Source: CAXXOK01 sp963675365 (GTDB taxonomy: Bacteria; Bacillota; Clostridia; Christensenellales; Aristaeellaceae). Taken from it: a DNA stretch of 64,000 nt. Under the pieces are notes generated by a model. That model saw only the letters and a program-made list of their open reading frames with translations. It was not told the DNA's origin and did no database searches. The position numbers and the translations under genes are program-made. The stretch covers positions 1,054,001 to 1,118,000 of the forward strand of contig CAXXVA010000001.1 of the NCBI GenBank assembly GCA_963675365.2, read 5' to 3'. Shown here one piece after another: positions 1 through 8,466 of the stretch; the first letter of the stretch is position 1, and every line of letters starts with the position of its first letter.

Positions 1-281
1 TCTGCTTCCATCCATTCGGCACGCAGTTCCAGCTTTTCTTTCACATGCCACGCCAGCCTATGGTACGTCATGCGCAGACTGAGAATAATGAAAGCAAGCA
101 GCCCAATACCAATCGCAGCCAGCGACACGATACCCAGCGCAGATTGGGTCGGCCAGGTTGTTACAACGGCATTCAGTACAAGTGCGGCACAGCCGATGAC
201 AATCACGATCATGGAGATTATAATAGCAAGCAGTACCTTTACATTTTCAAATACATAGTCCTTTACTTTCGAAGCACTCAC
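1..281 (-). CDS. Membrane protein of unknown function, N-terminal part
   Basis: The gene reads off the left edge of the window, so only about 93 N-terminal codons are visible. Translation begins VSASKVKDYVFENVKVLLAI and shows two hydrophobic stretches (about residues 16-40 and 50-73), followed by a charged segment with RMTYHRLAWHVKEKLELRAE. This is a small integral membrane protein with a cytoplasmic helical part. The start is a GTG at 281, chosen because AGAGGGGG lies seven bases upstream. A TATAAT -10 box lies further upstream. No family is recognised, and the function is unknown. Confidence 0.6.
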   Translation of the reverse strand, partial: MSASKVKDYVFENVKVLLAIIISMIVIVIGCAALVLNAVVTTWPTQSALGIVSLAAIGIGLLAFIILSLRMTYHRLAWHVKEKLELRAEWMEA

Positions 282-348
282 AAAAACACCCCCTCTGAAG
301 GTCGGTCGCAGATGGACACAAGACATTTTTGCAATTTGCGTTGGTTTG

Positions 349-377
349 ATTATAATCCAATTTCCGAATGTTTACAA
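349..377 (-). promoter_or_regulatory. Promoter for the membrane protein gene
   Basis: On the minus strand, TTGTAA (372-377) and a perfect TATAAT (349-354) are separated by 17 bases and point towards the GTG start at 281. The match is to the sigma-A consensus. The transcription start would fall near 342. Confidence 0.5.
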
Positions 378-444
378 GAAGAATCGAATGCTACAAATCG
401 GCGATCTTAGTTTTTTCACGTCACCAATGCTCCGCATGTGTTCA

Positions 445-490
445 GCAGCAAAAAAGCGAGAGTATCAAGTGCCCTTTGTCCTTGATACTC
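445..490 (-). terminator. Rho-independent terminator after the M42 peptidase genes
   Basis: A perfect 10-bp stem (GAGTATCAAG at 460-469 with CTTGATACTC at 481-490) is followed on the minus strand by CTCGCTTTTTTGC. It lies 47 bases after the stop of the frameshifted M42 gene and would end the peptidase transcript. Confidence 0.8.
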
Positions 491-536
491 CCGTCTAATA
501 ATGCGAAAACAGCCTGCGCTATTTTAATTTGTCGTT

Positions 537-1521
537 TTACGCTTTCACATACTCCACGAGCAATTTGAGCCCGTTTTCCATGTCGTTGATATCAATCATC
601 TCGCACGCCGAATGCACGTAGCGGCAGGGAATGGACAGCGTCCCCACCGGCATGCCGCCGCGGGACAGCTGCATAGCGCCGGCGTCGGTACCGCCGTAGG
701 GCAGCACCTCGCGCTGATAGGGCACGCCCGCCTGTTTGGCGGCGGCGATCATGCGCTTGACCACGTCTGGGATTGGAGATCGAGCGCGCATCCTTGATCT
801 TCACGGCCGGGCCTTCGCCCATCTTGACGGCGTTGAGCTTCAGCTCGGGGATATCGCCCGCGACGGTGACGTCGATGGCGATGCCCTCGTCGGGCTGCGC
901 GGAATAGGCGGCGACGGTCGCGCCGCGCACGCCAAGCTCTTCCTGCGCGGTGAACACCGCTACGATGGACTGGTGTGTTTCGGGCAGGTTGTTTAAAAGC
1001 CCGATCAGCAGCGCGCAGGCGCAGCGGTTGTCTATCGCCGGGGACGCTACGCAGGTCTTGCCCACGTCAAACCCGGGCTCGGCATACACGGCGATGTCGC
1101 CGATCTCGATCATCGAAAGCGCTTCTTTATCGTCCTTCGCGCCGATATCGATATACAAGGTCGAAAGCGCGCTTTTTTCGCCTTCCTTGAGGGCCTGCTC
1201 AAAGAGCACGCCTTCGACGCCGTTTTGGAACTTCACGCGGCGGGCGCGGCTCATGCTTACGCTGATGCCGCCGACGTTGGATACGCGCAGAAAGCCTTCC
1301 TTTTCCACGTGGGTAACGATCAGGCCGATGTGGTCCATGTGCGCGGCGAACATGATGCGTTTCTCGCCCGCGCCCTTCTTTTCGCAGATCAGGTTGCCCA
1401 GGGCGTCGCGCTTGACGGAGTCAACCTTGTCCTTTACCAGGGATTCGATCACGTCCGCCACGGTATGCTCGTGGCCGCTGGGGCCGTAAATGGCGGTCAG
1501 CTGTTTTAACAGGTCTTTCAT
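537..1521 (-). pseudogene. M42 family metallopeptidase, frameshifted
   Basis: This is the third of three tandem M42 (FrvX/YsdC/PepA-like) aminopeptidases. The N-terminal frame carries the metal-binding AAHMDHIGL (His61, Asp63), then DNRCA and the catalytic EE of AQEELGVRG. After DARSISNP the frame shifts; the missing C-terminus (GGTDAGAMQLSRGGMP through IPCRYVHSACEMI, ending at 537) continues in another frame. One extra base at about 768 explains it. Without that base the protein would be full length (about 327 aa), so the lesion is recent or a sequencing error. It starts four bases after the preceding M42 gene, with AAAGGATG as RBS. Confidence 0.85.
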
Positions 1522-1525
1522 AGAA

Positions 1526-2554
1526 TCATCCTTTCATCAGCGCGTTGAGCGCCGCCTGGGCGAGGTGAAGCTGGTTGTCCACGTCCTCTAATTTGCAGAC
1601 CGAGGACGGGCTGTGGATGTTGCGGCAGGGCACGGAGATGACCACGGTTTTGCAGCCCGCGCCCGCGCGCTGGATCGCCCCGGCGTCGTTGCCGCCCGCG
1701 ATGTATTTCTTGATCTGGCAGGGCACGTTTTCGTCCTTGCCCGCCTTGAGCACGAGCTTGAACAGCTCGTGATCCGCGATGGAGGAAAGGTCCATGAACG
1801 ATACGCACGGCCCTTGCCCGGGGACGCAGACCTTGAACTGGTCCTTGGTGTCGCCCAGGTCGTTTGCGGTGGTTCCTTCCAGCACGATGGCGATATCCGG
1901 CTGCACGCGGTAGCCCGCGGATTTCGCCCCGCGCAGGCCCACCTCTTCCCTGGCGGTAAACGCAAGCGTCAGTTCGCCGTCATACTCCGCGTCCAAAAGC
2001 CGCAGGAGGTTATACACGCCCACGCGGTCGTCCAGCGATTTGGCGCACACAAAGCCGTCGCCGAACTCCGTATACCTGGTGTCAAAGGTGATGTGCGTGC
2101 CCTTGGGGGCTTTGCCCTCGGCCTCGGCCTTGTCCTTGGCGCCGATATCCACGGTGAGCTTTTCGATGGTCGGGGCGGCGTGGTATTCGTCGTCGGACTG
2201 CAGGTGGATGGGAGGGTAGCCGATCACGCCGGGAACGGCGTCCTCGCCGTAGCCCACCAGCACGCGTTTTGATAACAATACGCGCGGGTCCACCGCGCCG
2301 ATGGCGCGGAAGCTGATCAGCCCGTCGTCGCTTGCGGAGTTGGCGACCAAGCCGATTTCGTCCATATGGGCGGCGAACAGCACGCGCGGCAGCGCCGGGT
2401 TTTTGGCCCTGCGCACGGCGATCACGCTGCCCATGCCGTCAAACGATACGCTTTCCTTGCCGAGCTTTTCCACGCAGACGTCGTACACGGCCTTGCGCAC
2501 GGCCTCTTCCCGGCCGCTTAAGCCTTTCAGTTCACAAAGGGTTTTCAGGTCCAT
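1526..2554 (-). CDS. M42 family metallopeptidase (aminopeptidase)
   Basis: This 342-aa protein is a dinuclear-metal aminopeptidase of MEROPS family M42 that would release N-terminal residues from peptides in the cytoplasm. Visible motifs are AAHMDEIGL (His63, Asp65), SLDDRVGVYN, TAREEVGLRGAKSAGY with the catalytic Glu pair, AGGNDAGAI, and the C-terminal metal ligand region VPCRNIHSPSS. The ATG at 2554 starts MDLKTLCELKGLSG. It overlaps the stop of the upstream M42 gene by 10 bases, and the RBS GAAGGGTGGG lies inside that gene, which indicates translational coupling. A longer in-frame start at 2614 is rejected because it adds residues unlike the family. Confidence 0.9.
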   Translation of the reverse strand: MDLKTLCELKGLSGREEAVRKAVYDVCVEKLGKESVSFDGMGSVIAVRRAKNPALPRVLFAAHMDEIGLVANSASDDGLISFRAIGAVDPRVLLSKRVLVGYGEDAVPGVIGYPPIHLQSDDEYHAAPTIEKLTVDIGAKDKAEAEGKAPKGTHITFDTRYTEFGDGFVCAKSLDDRVGVYNLLRLLDAEYDGELTLAFTAREEVGLRGAKSAGYRVQPDIAIVLEGTTANDLGDTKDQFKVCVPGQGPCVSFMDLSSIADHELFKLVLKAGKDENVPCQIKKYIAGGNDAGAIQRAGAGCKTVVISVPCRNIHSPSSVCKLEDVDNQLHLAQAALNALMKG

Positions 2555-3603
2555 AAGTCCGTATCCCACCCTTCTTCGATGTCCGCGGCATACGCCGCCG
2601 CCAGCCGGCCGCACTCCTTGATCGTATCAATCTGCACGGTTTCCACCGTGGTGTGCATGTAGCTAAGCGGCAGGCCGACCAGCACGCAGGGCACGCCCTC
2701 GTGGGCGACCTCCACTTCGTCGGTATCGGTGCCGGTGCCGCGCTCGGACAGCTCGATATTGATCTTGATTCCGTTGCTCTTGGCCGTGTCCTTGAGCTTC
2801 TTGAGCAGCTTGTGCTGGATGAATGGGCCGGTAACCGGCGCGGGCGCATCCGCGGGCACGGTGGAATCCGGCTTCGCGCCGGGGTAGCTGGCAAACGTCA
2901 CGTCCAGAATGAACCCGATGTCCGGGTGTACGGCGTACGAACCGGTCAGCGCGCCGTAGCCGCCGACCTCCTCCTGGGTGGAGCACAGGAACACGACCTC
3001 GGTTGCATGCTGCAGCTTTTTAAGGCGCTGTGCGGCGTCCAGCATCACGGCGATGCAGGCGCGGTCGTCCATGGTTTTGCTCGCGGCGCGGTTGTTGAGC
3101 AGTTCCACGACCTCGCCGTGGAAGGTGACCATGTCGCCGACGTTAACGGTCTGCTTCACTTTGTCCGCGTCCATGCCAAGGTCCACGTACAGGTCGTCCC
3201 ACTTCACGCTCTTTTTCTGGTCGCCCGCAGATTGCAGGTGCGGCGGTTTCGCGCCGATCACGCCGAACAGCTCGCCCGTTTCCGTATGCACGGTCACGGT
3301 CATCGCGGGCAGGATTTTCGGGTCCACCCCGCCCATGCCGCGTACCCGCAGGGAGCCGTCCTTCAGGATTTCGGTCACCAGCAGGGCGACCTCGTCCATA
3401 TGCGCGACAAACATGATCTTCGGCGCTTTAGTTTTCGACGGTACGGTGGGCTTTTGAATCGCGACCACGTTGGAAAACGCGTCTACGTACACCTCGTCGC
3501 AGTAGGGCTCGAATTGCGTTTTCAGCCACTGCGCCAACGCCTGCTCGTAGCCCACCGGCCCGAAGCGCCCCGTGCTTTCCCGTAAAAAGGAAAGGATATC
3601 CAT
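2545..3603 (-). CDS. M42 family metallopeptidase (aminopeptidase)
   Basis: This 352-aa protein is the first of the three tandem M42 peptidases. Motifs in order are VAHMDEVAL (His68, Asp70), TMDDRACIAVM, CSTQEEVGGYGAL with the catalytic Glu pair, ERGTGTDTDEVE and LSYMHTTVET, which supplies the last metal ligand. Length is normal for the family. It differs clearly from its two neighbours, so the three probably differ in peptide preference. The ATG at 3603 follows AAAGGGG at nine-base spacing. The genes may be co-transcribed with metH, whose stop lies 145 bases upstream across a hairpin array. Confidence 0.9.
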   Translation of the reverse strand: MDILSFLRESTGRFGPVGYEQALAQWLKTQFEPYCDEVYVDAFSNVVAIQKPTVPSKTKAPKIMFVAHMDEVALLVTEILKDGSLRVRGMGGVDPKILPAMTVTVHTETGELFGVIGAKPPHLQSAGDQKKSVKWDDLYVDLGMDADKVKQTVNVGDMVTFHGEVVELLNNRAASKTMDDRACIAVMLDAAQRLKKLQHATEVVFLCSTQEEVGGYGALTGSYAVHPDIGFILDVTFASYPGAKPDSTVPADAPAPVTGPFIQHKLLKKLKDTAKSNGIKINIELSERGTGTDTDEVEVAHEGVPCVLVGLPLSYMHTTVETVQIDTIKECGRLAAAYAADIEEGWDTDLWT

Positions 3604-3631
3604 ACAGTTTCCCCTTTCTTAAGTCAAGTAT

Positions 3632-3767
3632 CATGGGGCGCTGCCCCATGCCCCGCTCAAGGGCAGCGCCCTTGAGTATCCCTATTTTGGCCGCGCAATG
3701 CGCGGCCAATGGGGGGATTGTTAAGGGCTGATAGTCCTTAACTGGGGTTATAGGGGCGAAGCCCCTA
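3632..3767. repeat. Array of five consecutive hairpins after metH
   Basis: Five perfect or near-perfect inverted repeats follow one another: CATGGGGC/GCCCCATG (3632-3650), CTCAAGGGC/GCCCTTGAG (3656-3676), TTGGCCGCGC/GCGCGGCCAA (3687-3709), GTTAAGG/CCTTAAC (3720-3742) and TAGGGGC/GCCCCTA (3751-3767). The last lies inside the coding end of metH and encodes its final GASPL residues. None has a strong T-run on the minus strand. A related copy lies at 62641-62716. Confidence 0.85.
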
Positions 3768-6186
3768 AAACGTCTTTTGCAATCCGGACTGAGGCCATTG
3801 CATCCGGCGCATAGTAGTCCGCGCCGATATCTTTGGCGAGGGTTTCGGTGAGCACCGCGCCGCCGACCATGACGATGACGGGGGCCATGTGCTCCCGGCG
3901 GACAAGCGCGATGGTTTCGCGCATGGAGGGCACGGTAGTGGTCATCAGCGCCGAAAGGCCCAGGAGTTTCGCGCCGGTTTTTGCCACGGCGGCGAGCACG
4001 TCCTGCGGCGGCACGTTTTTACCCAGGTCCAAAACCTCGAACCCGTAGCTTTGCAGCATGGTGGATACGATGTTCTTGCCGATATCGTGCACGTCGCCCT
4101 CGACGGTCGCCAGCACAATGGTCTTGCCGGACTGCGGCTCCCTGGGCGGCATTCTTTCGGACACGAAGGCGATCGCCGCCTTGGCGGCATTGGCCGACTG
4201 CATGAGCTGCGGCAGGAAGATTTTCCCCGATTCATAGCGCGCGCCGACCTCGGTCAGCGCCGGGATGATATGGGTTTCGATCACGGTTAGAGGCGCTTCG
4301 CCGGCTTCCATCAGGGCTTTTGCGGCGGCCACCACGCCGCCCTCCATGCCGCCGATGATCAGCTGTTCCAGCGTCTCCTTAGGCTGCACGGGGTTGGCGG
4401 CGGCGTCCGCGCGGCCGCTCAACGTCACGTTCAGGGTGAGATCCGCGTAGCTGCGGATATAATCGGCAAAGCCCGGGTCGTGCCCGAGGGCCGCGCTCGC
4501 GGCATGGAAGGCCGAAAGCACCGCCGAATCCAGCGGGTTGATAATCGCCGCCGACAGCCCGCAGTAAAGCGCCATCGGCACGAATGCCGCCGTGATCATG
4601 CTGCGGTTGGGCAGCCCGAAGGACACGTTGCTCACACCGAGCACGGTTTTCACATGCAGCTCGTCGCGCAAACGGCGCACGGTTTCCAGCGTTACGCCCG
4701 GCGCCTGCGAATCGGCGGCGGCGGCCATGGTGAGCCCGTCGAATAAAAGGTCGCTATAGGGTACGCCGTGCCGGTCGGCCTCTGCCAGGATACGTTTGGC
4801 GATCGCCAGGCGTCCGTCGGCGGTCTCGGGGATGCCGTCCTCATTGAGGCACAGGGCGACCAGCGCCGCGCCGTATTTTCTGGCGAGGGGGAACACCGCG
4901 TCCATGACGGACTGCTTGCCCGACACGCTGTTGATAATCGGCTTGCCGGTATAGGCGCGCAGCGCGGCTTCCAGCGCGGCGGGGTCAGCCGAGTCCAGCT
5001 GCAGCGGCGCGGCGGTGACGGCCTGCACGGCTTCAGTCGCGGCGGCGAGCATTTTTGCCTCGTCGATACCCGGCAAGCCGACGTTTACGTCCAGCACGTC
5101 CGCGCCCGCGTCCATCTGGGCGACGGCCTCCTGTTTGATATAGTTCATATCGTTGTCGCGCAAGGCCTGCTTGAGCTTGGGCTTGCCGGTGGGATTGATG
5201 CGCTCGCCGATCACCACGGGCTTTTCGCCGATGGTCACCGTTTGGCTGTGGCCGGAAACCCGGCAGGGCGCAAGGCCGTCTGCCTGCGGTTTTTCAGGCG
5301 GTGTATAGGGCAGACCGGACACGGCCTTGACCAACGCCGCGATGTGTTTGTCGGTCGTGCCGCAGCAGCCGCCCACGGCGTGCGCGCCGAGGGTCACGGC
5401 CTCCGCCATATCGCTGCCGAAACCCTCCGGCTCTGCCTTGAACACCGTGCAGCCGCCCACCAGCTCCGGGATACCGCCGTTGGGCTTGAACCATACGGGC
5501 TTACCGCCCGCGCATGCGAGCAGGCGCTTTAAGTTGTTCATCAATAGCTTCGGTTCGGTGTGGCAGTTGATGCCCAGCGCGTCGACGTCATCCATCGCGG
5601 TCAGCATCGCCGCCGCGCCCTCGATATCCGAACCCGTGAGCAGGCGGCCGTTTTCGTCCGGCGACATGGACACAACAAAGGGGATTTCATCCCCTTTTTC
5701 AAGGATGGCCTGACGGATGCCGAGCACCGCCGCTTTGATTTCCTTCAGGCAGGTCATGGTTTCAAGCACGATCAAATCGCAGCCCGCCGCGATGCCCGCC
5801 GCCGCGAGGGTATGATACCACTGAACAGCGTCCTCAAACTCGCGCTCGCCGAATGGCTTTAACAGCTTTCCGAGGCTGGTGAGATCGAGCGTAGCGTAGC
5901 CGTGCCCGGCTTCCTTGACCGCTTCTTTGGCGATGCGCACGCCCGCCGTAAGCAGTGCTTCCCAGTTGGAAAGCTCCTCGGGGTCAAAGCCGAAGGTGTT
6001 TGCGTACACCACGTCCGCGCCCGCGTCCAGATAGCCGCGGTGCACGGCTTTGACGGTGTCCGGGTTAAGCACGTTCCACTCCATCGGCTTCATGCCGGCG
6101 GGCAGGCCCATACCCTGCAGGGTCGCGCCCATGGAGCCGTCCAGGATTACGCGCCGGGTTTCAAATAAGGCTAAAAACGGGTGCAT
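3748..6186 (-). CDS. metH: Cobalamin-dependent methionine synthase without activation domain
   Basis: MetH transfers a methyl group from 5-methyltetrahydrofolate through cobalamin to homocysteine. The 812 residues hold the homocysteine domain (DGSMGATLQGMG; zinc Cys208, Cys274, Cys275 in GINCHTEP and VGGCCGTTDK), the pterin-binding domain from about residue 325 (IGERINPTGK), and the B12 cap and B12-binding domain with EGDVHDIGKNIV (His700 is the lower axial ligand). The C-terminal AdoMet-binding reactivation domain of E. coli MetH (about 1,200 aa) is absent, as in many Clostridia and Thermotoga, so another protein should reactivate oxidised cobalamin. The RBS GGGAGG overlaps the metF stop, indicating coupling. 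Confidence 0.95.
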   Translation of the reverse strand: MHPFLALFETRRVILDGSMGATLQGMGLPAGMKPMEWNVLNPDTVKAVHRGYLDAGADVVYANTFGFDPEELSNWEALLTAGVRIAKEAVKEAGHGYATLDLTSLGKLLKPFGEREFEDAVQWYHTLAAAGIAAGCDLIVLETMTCLKEIKAAVLGIRQAILEKGDEIPFVVSMSPDENGRLLTGSDIEGAAAMLTAMDDVDALGINCHTEPKLLMNNLKRLLACAGGKPVWFKPNGGIPELVGGCTVFKAEPEGFGSDMAEAVTLGAHAVGGCCGTTDKHIAALVKAVSGLPYTPPEKPQADGLAPCRVSGHSQTVTIGEKPVVIGERINPTGKPKLKQALRDNDMNYIKQEAVAQMDAGADVLDVNVGLPGIDEAKMLAAATEAVQAVTAAPLQLDSADPAALEAALRAYTGKPIINSVSGKQSVMDAVFPLARKYGAALVALCLNEDGIPETADGRLAIAKRILAEADRHGVPYSDLLFDGLTMAAAADSQAPGVTLETVRRLRDELHVKTVLGVSNVSFGLPNRSMITAAFVPMALYCGLSAAIINPLDSAVLSAFHAASAALGHDPGFADYIRSYADLTLNVTLSGRADAAANPVQPKETLEQLIIGGMEGGVVAAAKALMEAGEAPLTVIETHIIPALTEVGARYESGKIFLPQLMQSANAAKAAIAFVSERMPPREPQSGKTIVLATVEGDVHDIGKNIVSTMLQSYGFEVLDLGKNVPPQDVLAAVAKTGAKLLGLSALMTTTVPSMRETIALVRREHMAPVIVMVGGAVLTETLAKDIGADYYAPDAMASVRIAKDVLGASPL

Positions 6187-6189
6187 GCG

Positions 6190-7056
6190 TTACCTCCCGA
6201 TGATCGCGCCGAGGTTTTTGAACACGTCGGCCGCCACGTCGGCGCGGTTCATGGTGTACAGGTGGATGTGGCGGATGCCATTGGCGATCAGATCGACGAT
6301 CTGCTCGGTGGCGTAGGCGACGCCCGCCTGCCGCATGGAGGCCGGATCGGCGCCGAATTTATCGACGATGGACAAAAAGCGCGGCGGCAGCGTAGCGCCG
6401 GACAGCGCGGTGATGCGTTTGATCTGCTGCGCTTTGATGACCGGCATGATGCCCGCGCCGACGGGAACGTCGATGCCCGCGCGCAGCGCGCGGTAGAGGA
6501 AATTATACAGCGTCGCGTTGTCAAAAAACATCTGCGTGGTCAGAAAATCGACTCCCGCGTCCACCTTTTTCTTGAGGTTGTCCAGATCGGCGGCTCGGGA
6601 TCGGCTTTCCGGGTGACCTTCCGGGTAGCAGGCCGCGCCGATGCAAAACCCGCCGCGCCGTTTGATGTGCCCGACCAATTGCGTGGCGTGCTCAAAGCGC
6701 TTGCCGCTTGGCATCTCGCCGTCTTCCGGAAGATCGCCGCGCAGGGCCAGCACGTTGGTGACGCCCGCCTGCTCCAGGTCGTCCAGCACTTCGTCCACGG
6801 TATCAATATTTGAGTTGATGCAGGTGAGGTGCGCAAGCGCGGGCACGCCCGCCTCCTGCACGATCCGGGCGATATCGCGGGTGAACTGCGGCGTTTTGCC
6901 CGCCGCGCCGTAGGTGACCGAGATAAACAGGGGGGTCAGCGCGGCGATCTCGCGCACAACCCGCCTGGCCTCGTCAACACGGGCGAACTCCTTGGGCGGG
7001 AACACCTCGCAGCTGACGGTGACGGAATCTGTTAAAAGGTCCATGATCTTTTCCAT
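6190..7056 (-). CDS. metF: Methylenetetrahydrofolate reductase
   Basis: MetF reduces 5,10-methylene-THF to 5-methyl-THF, the methyl donor used by the MetH encoded three bases downstream. The 288 residues show the TIM-barrel signature VSCEVFPPKEF near the N-terminus (catalytic Glu region), SVTYGAAGKTP, NVLALRGDLPED for folate binding, FLTTQMFFDN and GIMPVIKAQQIKR. It has the usual length for a bacterial MetF catalytic subunit. The ATG at 7056 follows AGAGGAG at a seven-base spacing; an internal ATG four codons later is possible. A gap of 117 bases separates it from metA. Confidence 0.95.
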   Translation of the reverse strand: MEKIMDLLTDSVTVSCEVFPPKEFARVDEARRVVREIAALTPLFISVTYGAAGKTPQFTRDIARIVQEAGVPALAHLTCINSNIDTVDEVLDDLEQAGVTNVLALRGDLPEDGEMPSGKRFEHATQLVGHIKRRGGFCIGAACYPEGHPESRSRAADLDNLKKKVDAGVDFLTTQMFFDNATLYNFLYRALRAGIDVPVGAGIMPVIKAQQIKRITALSGATLPPRFLSIVDKFGADPASMRQAGVAYATEQIVDLIANGIRHIHLYTMNRADVAADVFKNLGAIIGR

Positions 7057-7173
7057 GTTTTACTCCTCTGATTTTGGGAAATAAACCGGAAAGCACAAAG
7101 CAAATGATGAATAAAAAGCGTATGCGATAGATGGCGCAAGTACGGCCGGCAGCGCGTGCGGGCTTTTCAGCAT

Positions 7174-8112
7174 TTACTTCGTATGCGGCGAATGCAGCAG
7201 GCCCTCGCGCAGGTCGTACGGCGTCTCCTGATAGACGAAGTAGTTCAGCCAATTGGAAAATAAAAGGCTGGCGTGCGCGTGCCAGTTCATGCGCGGCTGC
7301 ATGGCGGGATTGTTGTTGGGGAAGTAGTTTTCGGGCATATCGATTTCAAGACCCCTGCCCTTGTCGCGGAAGTATTCCGAGGCGAGGCTGTCGCGGTCGT
7401 ACTCCGAATGCCCGGTGGCGAACACCCGGCGGCCGTCGAAGCTGCGCACCACCGCCGTGCCGGTTTTTTCCGACCAGGCGAGGACGATCAAATCGCGGTT
7501 TTTGCCGATGGCGGCCTCGTCCAGCTCCGTATGGCGGCTCATGGGCACGGTAAAGGTATCGTCCAGCCCGCAGAAGAGCTTGTCGTGCACGTCGGTAATG
7601 GCGGTCTCAAACACGCCGAACAGCTTTTTAGGCAGGGGCTTTTTTTCAATGCCGTAGTGGAAGTAAAGCCCTGCCTGCGCCGCCCAGCAGATGAACAGCG
7701 TGGAAAACGCCCGCTCGTCCGCCCAGCGCATGATCTCGGTCAGTTCGTCCCAGTACTGGACGTCCTGAAAATCGAGCTGCTCCACAGGCGCGCCGGTGAT
7801 GATGACGCCGTCGAACACCTCGTCCTTCACGTCGGAAAACGTGCGGTAGAAGGTGTTTAAATAATCGGCGGACACGTTTTTGCTCTCGTAGCTGTCGGTG
7901 CGAAGCAGCGTGATTTCCACTTGCAGGGGCGAGTTGGAGATCAGACGCAGAAGCTGGGTTTCGGTCCGTTCCTTGGTGGGCATCAAATTCAATATCGCAA
8001 TGCGAAGCGGCCGGATATCCTGGGTCGCGGACCGCTTTTCGGTCATCACGAATATGTTTTCATCCGCTAGGGTTTTCGTCGCCGGCAGGGCGTCGGGAAT
8101 TTTTACTGGCAT
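7174..8112 (-). CDS. metA: Homoserine O-acyltransferase, probably acetyl-CoA dependent
   Basis: MetA acylates homoserine, the first committed step of methionine synthesis. The 312-aa protein matches the MetA family throughout: LNLMPTKERTETQLLR, ICWAAQAGLYFHYGI with the catalytic Cys, FATGHSEYDRDSLASEYFRD with catalytic His and Glu, and NYFVYQETPYDLREG. Residue 111 is Glu in ITGAPVEQLDF. In characterised MetA proteins Glu at 111 goes with acetyl-CoA and Gly with succinyl-CoA, so acetylhomoserine is the inferred product. The RBS is AAGGAG at eight-base spacing. The upstream leader with a Met-rich ORF and terminator suggests attenuation; a TATAAT box close to the gene may also give basal transcription. 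Confidence 0.93.
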   Translation of the reverse strand: MPVKIPDALPATKTLADENIFVMTEKRSATQDIRPLRIAILNLMPTKERTETQLLRLISNSPLQVEITLLRTDSYESKNVSADYLNTFYRTFSDVKDEVFDGVIITGAPVEQLDFQDVQYWDELTEIMRWADERAFSTLFICWAAQAGLYFHYGIEKKPLPKKLFGVFETAITDVHDKLFCGLDDTFTVPMSRHTELDEAAIGKNRDLIVLAWSEKTGTAVVRSFDGRRVFATGHSEYDRDSLASEYFRDKGRGLEIDMPENYFPNNNPAMQPRMNWHAHASLLFSNWLNYFVYQETPYDLREGLLHSPHTK

Positions 8113-8189
8113 GGTTCATTCTCCTTCAACTGTTATTATAACGCAAAAGCAGGACAGTTCGACCGTTTCATGGGAATTTCTCGTGATTG

Positions 8190-8260
8190 AAAAACCCCCG
8201 GGTTCGCGAAGACCAGCGTGCCGGGGGTTGAGCTTACTCGTTTGTAAGTGATGCCCCCAG
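8190..8260 (-). terminator. Candidate attenuator: terminator with competing antiterminator
   Basis: On the minus strand AACCCCCGG (8221-8229) pairs with CCGGGGGTT (8193-8201), followed by a T-run to 8190, forming an intrinsic terminator about 77 bases before metA. The same CCCCCGGC segment (8220-8227) can instead pair with the upstream GCTGGGGG (8253-8260), an 8-bp stem that excludes the terminator. A third hairpin, AACCCTTCCC/GGGAAGGGTT (8306-8331), lies between this pair and the leader ORF. The mutually exclusive pairing is seen directly; its control by the leader ORF is inferred. Confidence 0.65.
8224..8254. repeat. Dispersed hairpin repeat, copy 1
   Basis: The 25 bases at 8230-8254 recur exactly at 63850-63874, and a preceding GGGGTTGAGCT is shared too. 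The core forms CTTAC/GTAAG around a six-base loop. In this copy the repeat supplies the loop between the two antiterminator arms of the met leader. Confidence 0.75.
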
Positions 8261-8364
8261 CGTCGCGCAGTCGACAATGAAAGCGGGGCGTTTTTCAACA
8301 CGAGAAACCCTTCCCCCGAGAGGGAAGGGTTGATTAAAACATGAACATAACGGCATAAAGCCGC

Positions 8365-8430
8365 TCAACCACGACCTATTTCGGGGCAGCAGAACATCTG
8401 ACGGGGCATTCGCATCATCATATAAGCCAT
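8365..8430 (-). CDS. Met-rich 21-residue ORF, candidate methionine leader peptide
   Basis: This 21-codon ORF begins MAYMMMRMPRQM and continues with FCCPEIGRG before TGA. Six of its first twelve codons are ATG, including three in a row. Its AGGAGG ribosome binding site (8439-8444) is eight bases from the ATG, and a TTGACA promoter lies just upstream. It precedes a terminator/antiterminator pair and then metA-metF-metH. The arrangement is that of a classical amino-acid attenuation leader, with ribosome stalling at Met codons when charged tRNA-Met is scarce. Alternatively it is a short functional protein (it has a CC pair). No homologue is recalled. Confidence 0.6.
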   Translation of the reverse strand: MAYMMMRMPRQMFCCPEIGRG

Positions 8431-8466
8431 CAGATCCGCCTCCTTTAAGCCGTTGAGATTGGATAA

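Noticed and set aside
45..410. 121-codon plus-strand frame at the left edge
   Set aside because: It is antisense to the membrane protein gene, has no RBS, and its product is highly charged and unstructured.
8306..8331. Hairpin AACCCTTCCC/GGGAAGGGTT as a second terminator in the met leader
   Set aside because: It is followed by TCTCGTGTT rather than a T-run, so termination there is unlikely; it may still be a pause or protector hairpin.
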